A stretch of 37,475 nucleotides of DNA, from assembly GCA_001600875.1 (NCBI GenBank), contig BCLD01000009.1:292954-330428 (forward strand), in the 5' to 3' direction. The translations under genes and the position numbers were made by a program. Of this stretch, positions 22,729-35,100 are shown in pieces. The notes beneath the pieces are model-generated. The model was not told where the DNA came from and did not search any database. It saw only the letters and a list, made by a program, of their open reading frames with translations. This stretch comes from Solicoccozyma terricola (Eukaryota; Basidiomycota; Tremellomycetes; Filobasidiales; Piskurozymaceae). Numbering within the stretch: the first letter of the stretch is position 1; each line of letters starts with the position of its first letter.

Positions 22729-25700
22729 ATGGGCCTCCTCTCCTGCTGCTTTCCCGTATCTCACGAAGCCACCCTCCTAAAATCATGTTATCCTCCGGCG
22801 AAACAGATACCTGCAACGTCAAATACCCTCGCGCAGGACGACAGCGAGTACAAGCCGCTATCCCAAGAACTCAGTCGGCTGACCTACTACGCAACGAACA
22901 AGCCGGGCAAATTGAACAAGTTGGCCGAGGAGTTGGAGACGAGGGTCATCAGGGAAGTAAGGAAGGCTCAAGCCGGCTATCCGAGGTTTAGGATGTGAGT
23001 ACGACGTGGATCCGTGAAAGGCGGTTCCTCAACATGCCCGACTCTTAACCCGGCCCTCCTCCAGCTACCTCCTCATCTCCCTAACCATCGCACGAGCACT
23101 CATCGTCGAATGCAAAGCCGACCTCTCTCTGTTCTCCAATTCGATCTTGCGCATCATTGATCAGGGTCTATCTCTGGCTCTTCCAGGGGTTCCCTCGGTG
23201 GACCAAACAGCAACTCACTCCAAAGACGTCGATTTGGAAGTTGCTGTCAGAACTGGTGCTCTCGTGAGCTATTGAAAGAAAAAAAATGCGTGTTACGAGA
23301 CCTTTTCAAGTTGCTGACGTGCATCTCGCAGTTCACCGCCTTTGAAACGTTCGCTGAGACGTCCTCCTTCACCACTTTCCCCCATTCCTCGTCGCCGTAC
23401 ATTGCCATTCTCCTACGATTCGCTCGCTTAGCTACAGCAAATGGAGCGCAACTAGCATCAACAAACGGGGACAACGCGGCTGCGGCCACTGAGAAGGAAA
23501 GGGAACGGGATGACGTGGAGACTAGAAATCGGTGGGTGGACGTGGAGCTGCGTACCCCTTTCATCGACCATTAANNCNCCCCCCCCCCCCCCCAATCCCC
23601 NCCTTGCTCGTAGCACGCGTCTCGTTGGCCTTGCTGCTCTTTCCGCAGCCGTGCAATCCGATGCTACATTCTCATCCAATGTCGAGTTCGAGCAGGTGGT
23701 CAAGGTTATTGTGCCGACGCTAATGCGGGATATGTGGCTGGGTACCTTGGATGATTTGAAGCTCGAGTGAGTGGGTTCCATCTATGACCGGGCTTTCTCC
23801 CCTGAACACACTCCATACCCACCAGAACCGCCAAGGCCGAGATCGACACCTCTCCATCCCCGTTCTTCCAAGAATTCTCGGCAAAACCTCCCCTTCGGCA
23901 GCGTCGAGCCCCGTCCCTGCATGCTCATGTTCCCGGTGAGAAAGGCCCCTTCACGGTGGATGTCATCGGAGCGGCTTTACGCACCCTGCGCAATCTCGTT
24001 CAGCGTTGTGAGGTCTCGCAGATTTCAATCGTCGTGTCAGCAGTGCTGTCACATCTTGAAACCGATCGTCAATGGAGCGATTTGGAACGATGTCAATGGC
24101 TGGCCGAGATCATCACCTCGTTCACCATGCTACAATATCGATATGCAGTGCCAGCCGCACTTTTGGACACCCTCTCCGCCGAAGCCGACGCCCAAGAAGC
24201 AACCATCAAGCAAAACACCCTCCTATCCATGCTCACCGCCATCCTCTCAGCTCGCAAGATCTCACTCGTTGGAATCTCTACGACGGAGCTACTTGGCTCG
24301 CTCGTCCATTTGATCGTCCGTCGTACAAACGTCGATATCAAGGACCCCCTACTGATGTCGATCGTCCGGGCTGTCTCGGCACTAAGCACACATGTTTACT
24401 ACGCCGATCAAGCCAACGATCTTGTCGAGGAGTTAGCTAGTCGGATAGCAGGTGTGCAAGCGACAGGTCCAAGTTCGCCCGTCACGTCGACGCCCAGCAG
24501 CACGCGCGAACTGGAGACGCGGCAGTCCACCATCAGGGTGCTCGTTGCATGTCTCACCAATCTGATGCTGTCTGGATCGGTTGATGGTCCAGAAACTGAC
24601 AATGCGGCCACCAACGACAAGGGAAAAGCTCGCGACTCGGACCCGCCGTCCAATACTGCTTCGCTGCTCTCAGGACCATCAAAACGCAACCCAATCTCTC
24701 CCGAAGTCTGGCAAGAAACTTTGCCACTGCTCTGCGAGTCGACATTTGCCGTGCGCGCAGAGTATGCTCGTGCTCTGCTACTCTATCTTCAGCAGGAACT
24801 TCCTGCGTTTGCTAGCCATGTCGACGGGATGGATGACGAACGGCCCAAGATCGTGGAGCGCTTCATGCATGCTCTGTGCGCGACGTTGTACACACTTGCT
24901 ATGTCTTCCACCCTCGGTTTCGCAGGTCCTGCATTGCTGGTAAGCAGTGAGGAAGCAGTGGAACAGGACGAGGACCTGGCAGAGCTCTCCAAACCGTCTT
25001 TCCGTGTGCGACCTTCGATAGGCGATGGTGCAGCGCTGGAGTCGCCATCCCTGTCTGTTCTCGGCGTCTCAGGCACGTCAACACCGCCACCCCCTAGACT
25101 CTCCGGTCGCCGAATGTCCAAGCTTGTGAGCCTGCCTCTCAACCGGCTAGACGAACGTGCCACCACCTTGCCCGAGGCAGAGATCGCTCAAGATGTCGCT
25201 GGTCCCAAGGACTATGCGATCTTTGCCGAGATCATTGCAAAACTAGCGCGACTTGCGGGCGCGGTAGCGACGAGAACCGGAATCCCTATGCTCATCAGCC
25301 TCGACCGTGATGCGGGAACGCTGGTGAAACGCTCGCAAGATCGTCGAGGAAATGCGTACATTTCGGAAAGGCGTCGAGCTTGCAAGGAGGTGGTCTTGAA
25401 GGGCTGGATGGCTTTTGCGAGGCAGTGGGATGCCGTGGGATGTGAAGAGCTGATCACTCAGGTATGTGAGCGCTCTGCGTAGTGATGCGAGAGTTTGTGG
25501 CTGACGGGAAATGTGCGACGGGTGCGACGCAGATATCAGCAAGTCTTCCCGAGCCTAGCATGGTTCCCTCCGCCAATATGGGCGAGACTACCACCGGTCT
25601 CTTTGCTCCTGATGAACCTGCCAACTTTGCGCATCTGGCTCCCGTTGGCGAATCAACTAATTCTCTTCGACCGATCATCGACTCCCAGGTAGCCCTTCGA

Positions 25701-26394
25701 GCTCTTGCAAACTCACCAAGTCTACGGGCGGAGCTGCATGCGAGCCAAGACGATATCGTCGCATTGTTAGGAAGGCAATGGTCGGTGGCATCTGCGTTGC
25801 AGGATTGTGAGTTTCCCATGTGATTTATCATAGTTATCCAACCTGAGACCTCTCTCTTCCAGCCGTCGAGCAGTACGACAGGAAGCGTGAGCCCGCAAGT
25901 GGGCGGCTCGAGTTGATTGTAGGGGACGAACGACTTAATACGATATCCAACCGATCGTCACGAAGCTTTTCGCAGTCGGCCGCCCGAGGTGTAGACGTGG
26001 ATGACTTGAGAGAGGCTTTGGGTGAGGATCTATCGTGCCAATTAAACCAAGAGCGTCCCATGTTGACCACAGACAATGCTTTGCCAGGCGGTGCTGCTTC
26101 CACTGTGCCCTTGTCTTCCGCCGCAGCTACTGTTTCGACGGTCAGGACCCGCGAAGTTGCCGAGGTCAACGGTCGTCCAGCTCCTCAGCGCAAGTCCCTA
26201 AAACAAGAGGAGGTGAAAGTGAGTTTGCGAGCTCAGTTCCTCTGCCTTGACCACTGCGTCTCTGATGTCTTGTGACCTGCTAGGACATTCTCAAGGATAT
26301 ACTGAAAGACAAGAGCAAATCCCGGCGCACTGTCAATGGACCCGACGGCGAGATGGTTGTGGCCGGGTTCAAGAGTCTAGATGATGATCATTGA
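22729..26394 (+). CDS. EFR3: EFR3 homologue, plasma-membrane anchor of PI4-kinase Stt4
   Basis: Palmitoylated membrane protein that recruits the PI4-kinase IIIalpha (Stt4) complex via Ypp1/TTC7. Eight exons: 22729-22994, 23065-23263, 23332-23531, 23614-23766, 23826-25461, 25533-25806, 25863-26218, 26284-26394 give 1064 aa in consistent phase, typical of fungal Efr3. The N-terminus MGLLSCCFPVSHEATLLKSC has a Gly2 and a Cys pair suited to lipidation. SRLTYYATNKPGKLNKLAEEL and YLLISLTIARALIVECKADL match the conserved helical-repeat N-domain of the family. The middle is an armadillo/HEAT-like helical rod. The C-terminus (SKSRRTVNGPDGEMVVAGFKSLDDDH) is low-complexity. Intron 3 contains a C-run with ambiguous bases (23575-23601). 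It converges with VPS52 with an 18-bp gap. Confidence 0.9.
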
Positions 26395-26412
26395 ATGTCA
26401 TATATAATCGTA

Positions 26413-28866
26413 TCATCTCTGGGCATGCATGCGGCGACGTGCTTCATCTGCGCGAGCCCTGAAGAACGCAATCTCGGCCTGTAGCACCGGGTGTGTGGTT
26501 TTGCCCGGCCCCGAAACTAAAGCCTCTGAAATGTCCTCGTACAACGAGCAAAGGAATGTTGCTTTCTGACTTTCCATCTTGATCTTCTGACCCTGGTTGT
26601 TGATCAGTCGTACCAGCTCGGAACGAAGGCGTGTCATGCTGACCCGGGGGGGGGGGGGGGGCCTGAAAATCAGCTCTGGTGCGGGACTTGGCGCGCGCGC
26701 TCAAAAGTCTAGTCTCACCTAGAAAACAACATTGTTTGTTCCGCCTCATCGCTGAGGGCTGTTACACAAGAGAAGAAACTGGCATAGCGCAAGCAGACCT
26801 GGAAAGGCAAGAAGATCAGGGTCGTAATATCCTGACAAAGGTGACAACAAAAACATACCTCTCTGACCACCGAATCCTTTACCGCCTTGGTGAGCATAGC
26901 CCCAAGTCCAGAACCACCCGCGGCGTCCGCCATTCTTTTAACGCTATCTATATGCGCATCCATTTCCTTGCGAAAAATTGGCCACATTGCGAGTTTGAGC
27001 GAGGTACAGACTGGTTCAAGAGGTAGACAGCCACGAGATTCGATTTCTGCCAAGACCGCATCATTGAGGCGAATCATGACGAGGAGTGGGATGGCAGGAG
27101 GAGGTGCTAGTGGTTCAATGACATTTTGAAAGAATGTCTTGAGGGTAGGGAGGTACGTGAGAGGATCTCCCAAAATAGCATGACATGCGTCAAACACTCA
27201 CCTGACAATACTCCAGACCTGACCCCATGACCTGCTTCCAAATCACCTCCATCTGGCCCAGTGTCTCCTTTGAAGGTGTCGCCGCTGGAGCTGTCGACAG
27301 ATAATTCCCAAGGGCACGTCTCCGCTCACGGCCCTCAGCGTCCCCGTCAGTAGTAAACGCAGTCAAGCTATTGGAGCTGTGTTCCCGTCTCATGGTTTTC
27401 GGTGGAGACAAAATCGATTCGGAATGTGAGACTTGTTGTAGGGGCGAAAAGGCGGTAGGAGGCTCTGGCGAGAAGAAACGAACGATGAATGTGAACTCGG
27501 CGGACGCGTTGTCTAGGAGAACGATGAGCAGAGATCGGAAGAGGCATTCGACTGGTTGTCTCTGTGTTCCGGTCTATATTAGTGACGGTGGTCTGGGTCG
27601 AGGTTTTTTTCTTTTGCCTTTCTTTCAACAGACTTACAAATTCCTTGTCATCCGCCAAATAAGCAAGGATGACTGGATCTCCGTCAATCTTGGCATACCG
27701 TAAACGATCGTATAGTCTTTCCCGCCATTCTGGTGATCCACCACGAGTTCCAGTCGTTGAAGAAGAAACGACACCGATGAGGTCCGGTTTCTCTACCGTT
27801 CGGTACTATCGAGGGTTTCACTTGTGTTAGGAAAAGAAACAACCCCCCCCCCCCCGGTGGGGGTCCCCCAGAACTCACCCCTATCTGACCCAAAGCTCTA
27901 GCATACCGTCTCAAAGACGTCTCATAATACGTCCTCGCTGAAATCACATAACTCCTCTGAATCTCCTGTGCGACTTTTGGAGCATGACTTTTCAAGAACA
28001 AGAAGAATGGATGGTATTTTAACAATATTGATGATTGAATGACTTGAATGTTTGTTCGAACGGATGATCGGATCGGTTTGATCAAGCCGAGTAGGAATGT
28101 CCTTAGAGAAGTTACTGCCTGAGAAGGGAAGCGGGGTGGGGTGGGTTGGGGTAAGGTGGGGTAAGGAAGGGGAATCCCGGCGGCGCAGGGTTGAACGGCT
28201 AGAGTGGAATACCGATCTACCTCTTTACTCACTTTTGCTTTCAAACCCTCTACTACAATCCCGATCTCATGTGCAGCTTTAACGTTCCCATGTGCTTTCA
28301 CTGCCACCAGTTTCTCATGCAAAGTGGTTATTGCAGGTAACCATCCGTCTCCAGGTCCAGTATCTCGAATCGTAGTGACGAGGTCGGGTGGGAGGATGAT
28401 ATCTGATATAAGGTGATTTATCGGTTGTGCTATAGACTAGAGGGAGTGGGGAATAAAAAAAAAAGAAAATGGAGGTTGTTGAAAATGTATGTGGAAAGGA
28501 AGGAGGAAAGGATTCAATGCTTCTGCACAGCGTCCACTCACTCTTCGAGCATCCAATCTACTATCAATCTCCTTGCTCTGATCTTGAAGTTCGTATATCT
28601 GATTAGAAACGGCGGAGAGGTCTGTTTGAAACGTAGACAGAAAGGTTGAAAGGGAATCGAGGAGGGTTGTGCTTGACTGTGTGGGAAGAGACGTTGGAAC
28701 GGGAGCGGGAACGGGAACGGTCAGACGGATTGATGTCCCTGCCAGCGATGCTCGCAGTGGAACTTGAACGCTTCACCTGAACGGATGTGTGAAGCCGTTT
28801 GTATTCTGTTATCCGCTTGAGGACTGGTATGGCATGGCGTAGTGTGTGTGCAGCGTCATCAGGAAT
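26413..28866 (-). CDS. VPS52: VPS52, GARP/EARP tethering complex subunit (5' end unresolved)
   Basis: Coiled-coil subunit that helps tether endosome-derived vesicles at the trans-Golgi network. Exons called with consistent phase: 28777-28866, 28542-28676, 28233-28436, 27879-28118, 27638-27790, 27202-27561, 26859-27137, 26719-26798, 26413-26638 (588 aa). Family features include the N-terminal coiled coil (SVSNQIYELQDQSKEIDSR-like region, then NHLISDIILPPDLV), KLVAVKAHGNVKAAHEIGIV, SILLKYHPFFLFLKSHAPKV, and LFRSLLIVLLDNASAEFTF. The acceptor at 28867 looks good, but the frame also stays open upstream through 28911. The strong donor near 28930 is out of phase with the acidic upstream exon candidate (around 28930-29040), so the first 50-100 residues are uncertain; the start probably lies in 29000-29250. 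Introns contain poly-C/G runs at 26646-26662 and 27843-27855. Confidence 0.88.
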
Positions 28867-29039
28867 CTGCGAAAAGAGGACACGATCCACGATCCCCGAT
28901 CCACCTTGGATCTGCGCACTCACACTGCTCCCTGTCCATCTCGTCCTCATCCTCATCCTCGCCGTGCTCCTCGTCGTCGTCACCACCATACATGGATGCA
29001 CTACTCCTACCCTTCGCCTGTCTGACCTTTTGTCTGTCC

Positions 29040-29518
29040 GCGTTGAGCTGGGAAGTGGACGCTGTGGGCTGTGTGTGTGTGTGTGATGGAAAGCTGAGCG
29101 ACAAGTTGGCTTCACGGAGGGACACTGGCTGCTTACCTGCTGGAGCATGCTGATGCTGGATGCTGCCATCCCCTGAGCCCTCGATGCCACCCAAAACGTC
29201 ATCGATGGTGGGTGTGTGCTGTCTGTGACTGTCACGTGTCACTCGCTTGGCTGCGTCATCCAACTGATCGACCAGGAAAGAAAGTCGAGCAGCAGCAGGA
29301 GGAGCAACAGCAACAGCAACAGCATCAGCATCAGCAGCATCAGCATCAGCAGCAACATCACCAGCACCATCACCATCACCCATCACCCACCCTTCCTCAC
29401 CGTACTCGTATTCACCCCCCTCCACACACTTCCACCCACACTTCCCCCACCCTTCCCTCCGATCCCCCCCGGCCTTAACATCCAGCTCGACCCCCCGCCC
29501 AGCACCTTGTCGCATGGC
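29040..29518. other. Divergent upstream region of VPS52 and the lipase
   Basis: This segment separates the coding cores of VPS52 (minus) and the lipase (plus) and probably contains both promoters and the unresolved VPS52 5' exons. It includes a CAG/CAT/CAC trinucleotide-rich tract at about 29288-29385 and a CA/TG dinucleotide run near 29070-29085. Confidence 0.45.
29288..29385. repeat. CAG/CAT/CAC trinucleotide-rich tract
   Basis: A low-complexity stretch of CAG, CAA, CAT and CAC triplets would encode Gln/His or Ser on the plus strand and Asp/Ala/Val on the minus strand. It probably lies in the intergenic or 5' leader region between two divergent genes, though coding as part of the VPS52 N-terminus is not excluded. 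Confidence 0.75.
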
Positions 29519-30744
29519 ATGACAACACTCGGGCCCTACCGTCTCTACCAGATCGCCAGGTATGCGTGGCAGAGATGGATGAATGATGTTGGGAGTAGGG
29601 TCCCGCGCCAGAGGGCGAGGGGGAGACAAGTAGAGTTGGCGTCTGCAGCGCCGCAGCCACCCAGGTCGGATGGAATAGATGACCGGATACAACGGTTCAC
29701 GCAGGATGGGAACGGGAACGCCGATTCGATACGACGAACAGATGGGAGAATGAACATGTCGGAAGTGACTCCGGCATCAGATTCAGTCACCACCACCACC
29801 ACCAGCGCATCGGCATCGAAATCCACTCTTCGCCCCCCCTTGAACACCAACACATCATCACTTCCTCCTGAATTCGATTCACCCTCGAAAATATCAAGAC
29901 TCATGGCAGACCCAACCCTCTTCACTCCTGCATTTAAACCGCCACGCAACATCATCGTCCTCTGCCATGGTAAGATCAACTCCCATGCTCCTCCCTACCT
30001 GCCTGCTTTCCCTCCCCCCCCCCCAACCCCCGCTTACCCTCCCCACGTCCCCTTTTCCAGGACTCTACGGGTTCTCCACCGCAACTCCCATCCCTCTCTT
30101 TCCATCTCTCAAGCTCCACTACTGGGCTTCAGTCCTTGACGTCCTTCGTGATCGTCTAGGTTGCAAAGTCATCGTCGTAGGAGTCAAAGGTACAGGTAGT
30201 ATCGAAGAAAGAGCAAAGACTATACATGAGTTTTTGGTAGATAGGGTACCGCATGGGACTGGGTTGAATTTCGTAGCTCATAGTATGGTGAGTTGGATGG
30301 AAATTTAGATAAATTCCGTGGACGAATATCTGATTTACTTACGTTCTCTCTACAACGCGCGCCATTTTTCAACAGGGCGGTCTCGATTGTCGTTATCTCA
30401 TTTCTCATCTCAAGCCAACGTCGTATAAACCACTTTCGCTGACAATGATTGGTACTCCGAACCGTGGTAGTCCATTCATGGATTGGTGTGCTGTGAGTGA
30501 CAGTCTTGACGAGATGTGGTCGCTAGAGGAGACGATTTGACTGAATGCCCCCCCCCCCTCTCACCGCTCACCCTTTCCCCGTTCTCTAGGCCAACATCGG
30601 CGTTGGGTCCACCTCCGCCATGGCTCGCGCTGTAGCCGTCGAGGCAGCGGCAAATCAACAACGAAAGTCTGGTAAATTACCACCTTACTCCCTCAAGAGT
30701 CCGATATTATCACGAGTTGTCGAAGCAGCCAAGGATGTAGAGAC

Positions 30745-30784
<40 letters not shown>

Positions 30785-31771
30785 TCGTCGTCATCATCAT
30801 CCTCATCCTCCCCTTCCTCCTCCCCCTCCCCCTCCCCCTCCCCCTCGTCCTCTGGCTCTTCGTCATTGTTCGCTATACCTTCACTCTTCGGCTCATCAGT
30901 CACATCCTACCTACTCGGTCTGCTGGATTCGCCAGCCTACTCCAACCTCACCACACACTACCTCAAGGACACATTCAACCCTTCTACCCCGGACGACCCG
31001 AATGTAAAATACACCTCCGTCGCTGGTCGGATCAACAAGATGAGCGTGCTTCACCCGTTGTGGTTCCCAAAGCTGGTACTGGATGCAGCTGCTCAGACTG
31101 GATACGCAGAAGAGGAAGGTCAAGCGGGTAAAGCATACGAGGGGAACGACGGTTTAGTCTCCGTTTCGTCCGCCAGATGGGGAGAATGGCTCGGAACCGT
31201 CGATGGTTGTCATCATTGGGATCTTCGAGGAGAAGGTGGAATTTTCCCCAATGGACCGAGTATCACTGATAAGCCAGAAGGTAGACCTGATCCATCGTCT
31301 CCAGACGGCTGGGATTGGAAAGCCACATCGTTCGTGTCGTCGGACAAGACGGTGACGAAAAAGGAACAAGGATTGGCTACTGCGGAGGTCATGAAACAAG
31401 GAGTGGATGCGGTCAAGGACGCAGCGACAAAGATGCAAACTGCATCTGGCTCCTTGACGTCATCATGGGATGTTGCTCAGGTCAAGCAAGTCGTCGACTG
31501 GGTGGCGGATCTGATTCCTTCCAGCGACACGATGACGACGACGACGACGACGGCGGCTGGCGAGGTTGGCAAGCGACAGATGGAGGACGCGGTCAAGGAG
31601 AAGGAACGAGAGGAAGCCCAGGCGTTCTCTCATATCGATGGCCTCCATCAGACGGGTCAGATGGGGAAGCGTGAACGAAGCAGCGACGAGGTGCGAAGAG
31701 ACAAGGTGAAATTCGACCTGGGGAGGTTTTATGGAGGGTTGATGGTGAAACTGAGGGAGGACGGGTTTTAG
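29519..31771 (+). CDS. Putative serine lipase (alpha/beta hydrolase, Tgl2/DUF676-like)
   Basis: Predicted triacylglycerol lipase or esterase. Exons 29519-29969, 30061-30287, 30376-30492 and 30590-31771 give 658 aa in phase. The first 140 residues are variable and Ser/Thr-rich. The hydrolase core starts at PPRNIIVLCHGLYGF (oxyanion HG motif) and continues with the nucleophile elbow FVAHSMGGLDCRY (Ser225, split by intron 2), LTMIGTPNRGSPFMDW and, further on, a Val/Gly segment NDGLVSVSSARWG with a following GCHHWD that could supply the catalytic His. A Ser-rich insert of about 30 residues near 319-350 is encoded by TCG/TCC repeats. Ser, oxyanion motif and candidate His are all present, so it is probably active. 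The subfamily is an inference. Confidence 0.85.
30748..30850 (+). repeat. TCG/TCA/TCC repeat encoding poly-Ser
   Basis: About 13 TCG triplets, then TCA/TCC triplets and CCC-TCC units, encode a run of Ser followed by Ser-Pro pairs inside the lipase. It is a variable-length coding microsatellite whose unit keeps the reading frame. Confidence 0.9.
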
Positions 31772-32131
31772 ACGAGGTTGAACGGTTGTTCGACTGAATA
31801 GCATTGTGGAGAGAGAGAGAGCGCATATAGCATAGGTAGTGAACCCAGACCGACCGACCGTCGCAGCGACCCCCAGACCACCATGCCCTCCGTCGCGAGA
31901 TCCCCGCTGATTTCTGAGATTTCCGGATCCGAGATGAGACGGCGAGCGGGGCGGGTTGGAATGTCGAGCAAGCAGCGAGCAGCGAGCAGCTCATCCACCA
32001 GATACATCACCGACACAGACTTGCCCACCGTCGTCGGACATCTCCCTCACCCCTCCGTCCTCCTCCGTCCTCCTCCTCCTCGGCCGCTGAGCAAAAATGC
32101 GGGCAGCTCGAAACATCCACCTCGCACCAAT
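31772..32131 (+). other. Lipase-MED13 spacer, partly open in the MED13 frame
   Basis: The lipase stops at 31771. From an ATG at 31883 the sequence stays open in frame with MED13, so a form 83 residues longer is possible. That extension is Ser/Arg/Pro-rich and unlike the start of known MED13 proteins, so I favour the start at 32132 and regard this stretch mainly as promoter and leader. Confidence 0.4.
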
Positions 32132-35100
32132 ATGACAACAACGCCGCCTCCGCCCCCTCCTCCGCCTCTCGGTGACATTCCACTGCCTGGTGTCCGTCTG
32201 ATCGGACGACCAGGACAGTGCTCGCACTTGCATTGGCAAGTATACAGCTCCGTAGACGTATGGCCATCCGATGACGCTCGATGCCTGCCACCGGGATCGC
32301 CGGCAGAGGAATGGGACGCACTGCGCAACGTCCAAAAGGCGTTGGCAAAGGAAAGGAAAGAGAAGGGTACGCAGATGTATTCACACCTGATCAGGAATGG
32401 CAACAGACCCAGCTTGGCGGCATTCGACGCCAACATGGGACCCCATAGTACTCTGGAGGCCAAAGTCAGGGCCGTGCTACCAAACTGTGAGTCGTGCGAC
32501 GACGTCTCGCTATCTTTCGTTTCGTTTGGGGCCAGCCAGCTCATCGAATCGATCCCACGTATACCTCGTTCAAACAACAGCAACTAAACCAGCCACTCAT
32601 TGCTTCCAACTATCCCTCATTCTCCCCTGCACTGAACACCATACTCCCGCATGCAAGACATGCCCCTCACCATTCACCTCGTCACAACGCATGCGGATGG
32701 CGGGGTCAATGAGCGGTTACGAGTCGCTTCTCCTTGTGAACCCTTCGGCGAACGTCAAGGCCCCATTCGAGGGACTGTGGAAATTCTTCACGGATGCCGT
32801 GGTCGAACAAGTGGCTAGGGATGAAGGATGGGAAGGAAGGAGGATTGCTGAGGGCATGCTGGATCGCAAGTGAGCCCTGAAATTACCAAAAGTCACCATC
32901 GGCTGGCATACCATCTAACCACCTGTGCCCACACCACCTACGCAGACCCAAGCACTCCCTTAGCTGTACACCCAACGCACAACTACTCCTTACAATCGCT
33001 CCTGCTCACAAAGCATGCTCTCCTCCCTCAACCACACCTTCCAATCTCATTGCTGGCACTCGCTGCCGTCTCTGGCCCATCCTCCAGCCAGCCGTCTTCC
33101 TACAGCCAGTCAAAATACCTCCCAATATCAGAGATCGTCTGTATGACGATTTCGTGGAAATACTTGCGCAACCCGGATGGGCTGGCACCAATACCGGTCC
33201 TCGAGACGTAGAGTGGGGCGGCTTCTGGATACCAGTGTCCAAGCTGTCAACAAACGCCGAGGAACACCTACATAGCGTGGATGTGCGATTGAACGAACAG
33301 GACGAGGGAAGGCTCACTTGGTGGCCTCTCTCTTTGGTCAAGACGTTGCAGGATCTCAAACGGTCAACAGAACCAGTCGAACTCCAACGCCCGGCCCGAG
33401 CATGCTTCAGAAGCACCTCTGAAGTTGCGACGGACACCATACAATTCATCGATGGGATGCTTCAACTCGCGCAGGAAGAACAAAAGGCCGAACGAGCGAC
33501 TCAAGAAGAGCATGACAGTCTTGCACAACGAAATCCTGCAGACGGAGGATCCTCCGTGGCAATGTCCCGCGGAGATGCCTTGAGTCTGCTTGGCGAGCCG
33601 CTGGCTGAGATAGATTCACGCGAGTCAAAACGGAGTGGAGGGACAGACTCGGACTCTGATGATCTCTTTGAGAGCACGCCAACGCCACCACCACTTGCCA
33701 GAATACCACTGCCGGCCGAGCATGACCAGAACAACAATAACAACGATGCGCCGATCGCAAAGGATTCGGTGGACGCTGTCTCTTCGGCCGTCCAGTCGCC
33801 AGTGGGTTTCGGGACACACAATGGATCGGAATATGACCACAATGCGGAGATTTTGAATACTGATGCCATGGCTATGGTCACCGAAGATGATTTCGACTTT
33901 TTCGATGCACCAGCTGGTGCGGAGGAGAATGTGATGGAGCTGGAAGAGAAACGGGATGGTAACAAGATGCAGGTAGACGAAGGGATGCATCACGAAATGT
34001 CATTTGAACATGTGGAAGAACAACCACAAGTCCTGGCGATGGACTGGGAGGAGCCGTCGTCAATACCGGTGCCTCGCGAAGAGGCTGTCGGTGCCGCTTT
34101 ATTGGAAGACGATCAGTCAAGCGACGCTGCTATCGACAAAGGAGGGAAGACAGACGGCGGATCACCGGATGTTGTCCTGCCTGCAATAGAGTCTGACGTG
34201 GTAGACATCACTTGTCCTGTGGAACTATCACGCGAAGTGGCGCCAGCGACGCAACGGCCAGCACCTCCGGCACCCACTCCCGTTCACGCACTCGTGCCCG
34301 ACATTTTCTCAGCGATTCCCTTCGAGGAACGCTACGGGCCATCCGCCAGGTCTAAGCAAAGACGCAGTCGATTCTGGCCGTACGGGTGTTGTCGTCCACC
34401 CATCCAGGCTGAGATTTCGTCTCGTAGATGGAACCCGCGACAGGGTTTGATAGATCGTCTGACGGCACATGAGGCTATCAGGCAGAGTAGATTGGGGACG
34501 AAAACCTACACAGAACCCAAGATGACTTTTACATTTGAAAGTGAAATGCAGGACGAAGGTACGATGACTGACACAATGTCCGATACCTCGAACGAGGAGG
34601 AAGAGATGACGGATGAAGGGGATGATCAAGGGTCGGTGGATGCTCTCGACCCCGCCCTTGCGGAGTCTGTGAGACCAGTCGATTTGCTGCAGGACGTCAC
34701 TTCCGCCATGTCTGTGCGAGAGTGGCTGACTGCCAGCGTACAATCTGTCGGCAAGCCGAGCTTGTCACAACTGACTCGAATTCGAGAGTTGTTATCGGAA
34801 CCGACATCGTCTCCGGAACAGGTCGAGGCGGCGTTGATCGATTCTCATAAACAACCAGACTGGCTTTGGGATTGGTGTACTACCGGCCTTGTTGAGATGC
34901 ATGGTCTGGGACTGCAGTCGTGGTGGACGACCTGGGAGAGTGACAACGGGTATTATGGGGATAATGAGTGTGGAATAAAGGAGATGGTGAAGATATCAAC
35001 TTTGATGGAAGGCAGTGCTGATAAAACGGGTGAGTGGGAAGGCGATATCGGTAGCAGGAGTGCAACCCAGGTCTTCTCACGTCGACTTGCTTTTGGCGCA

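Noticed and set aside
24093..25166. Several minus-strand ORFs of about 80-125 codons
   Set aside because: All are shadows of the 1636-bp EFR3 exon.
28859..29692. 277-codon minus-strand ORF over the VPS52 and lipase upstream region
   Set aside because: Much of it is antisense to lipase exon 1 and the trinucleotide repeat. Only a short middle part might be a VPS52 exon.
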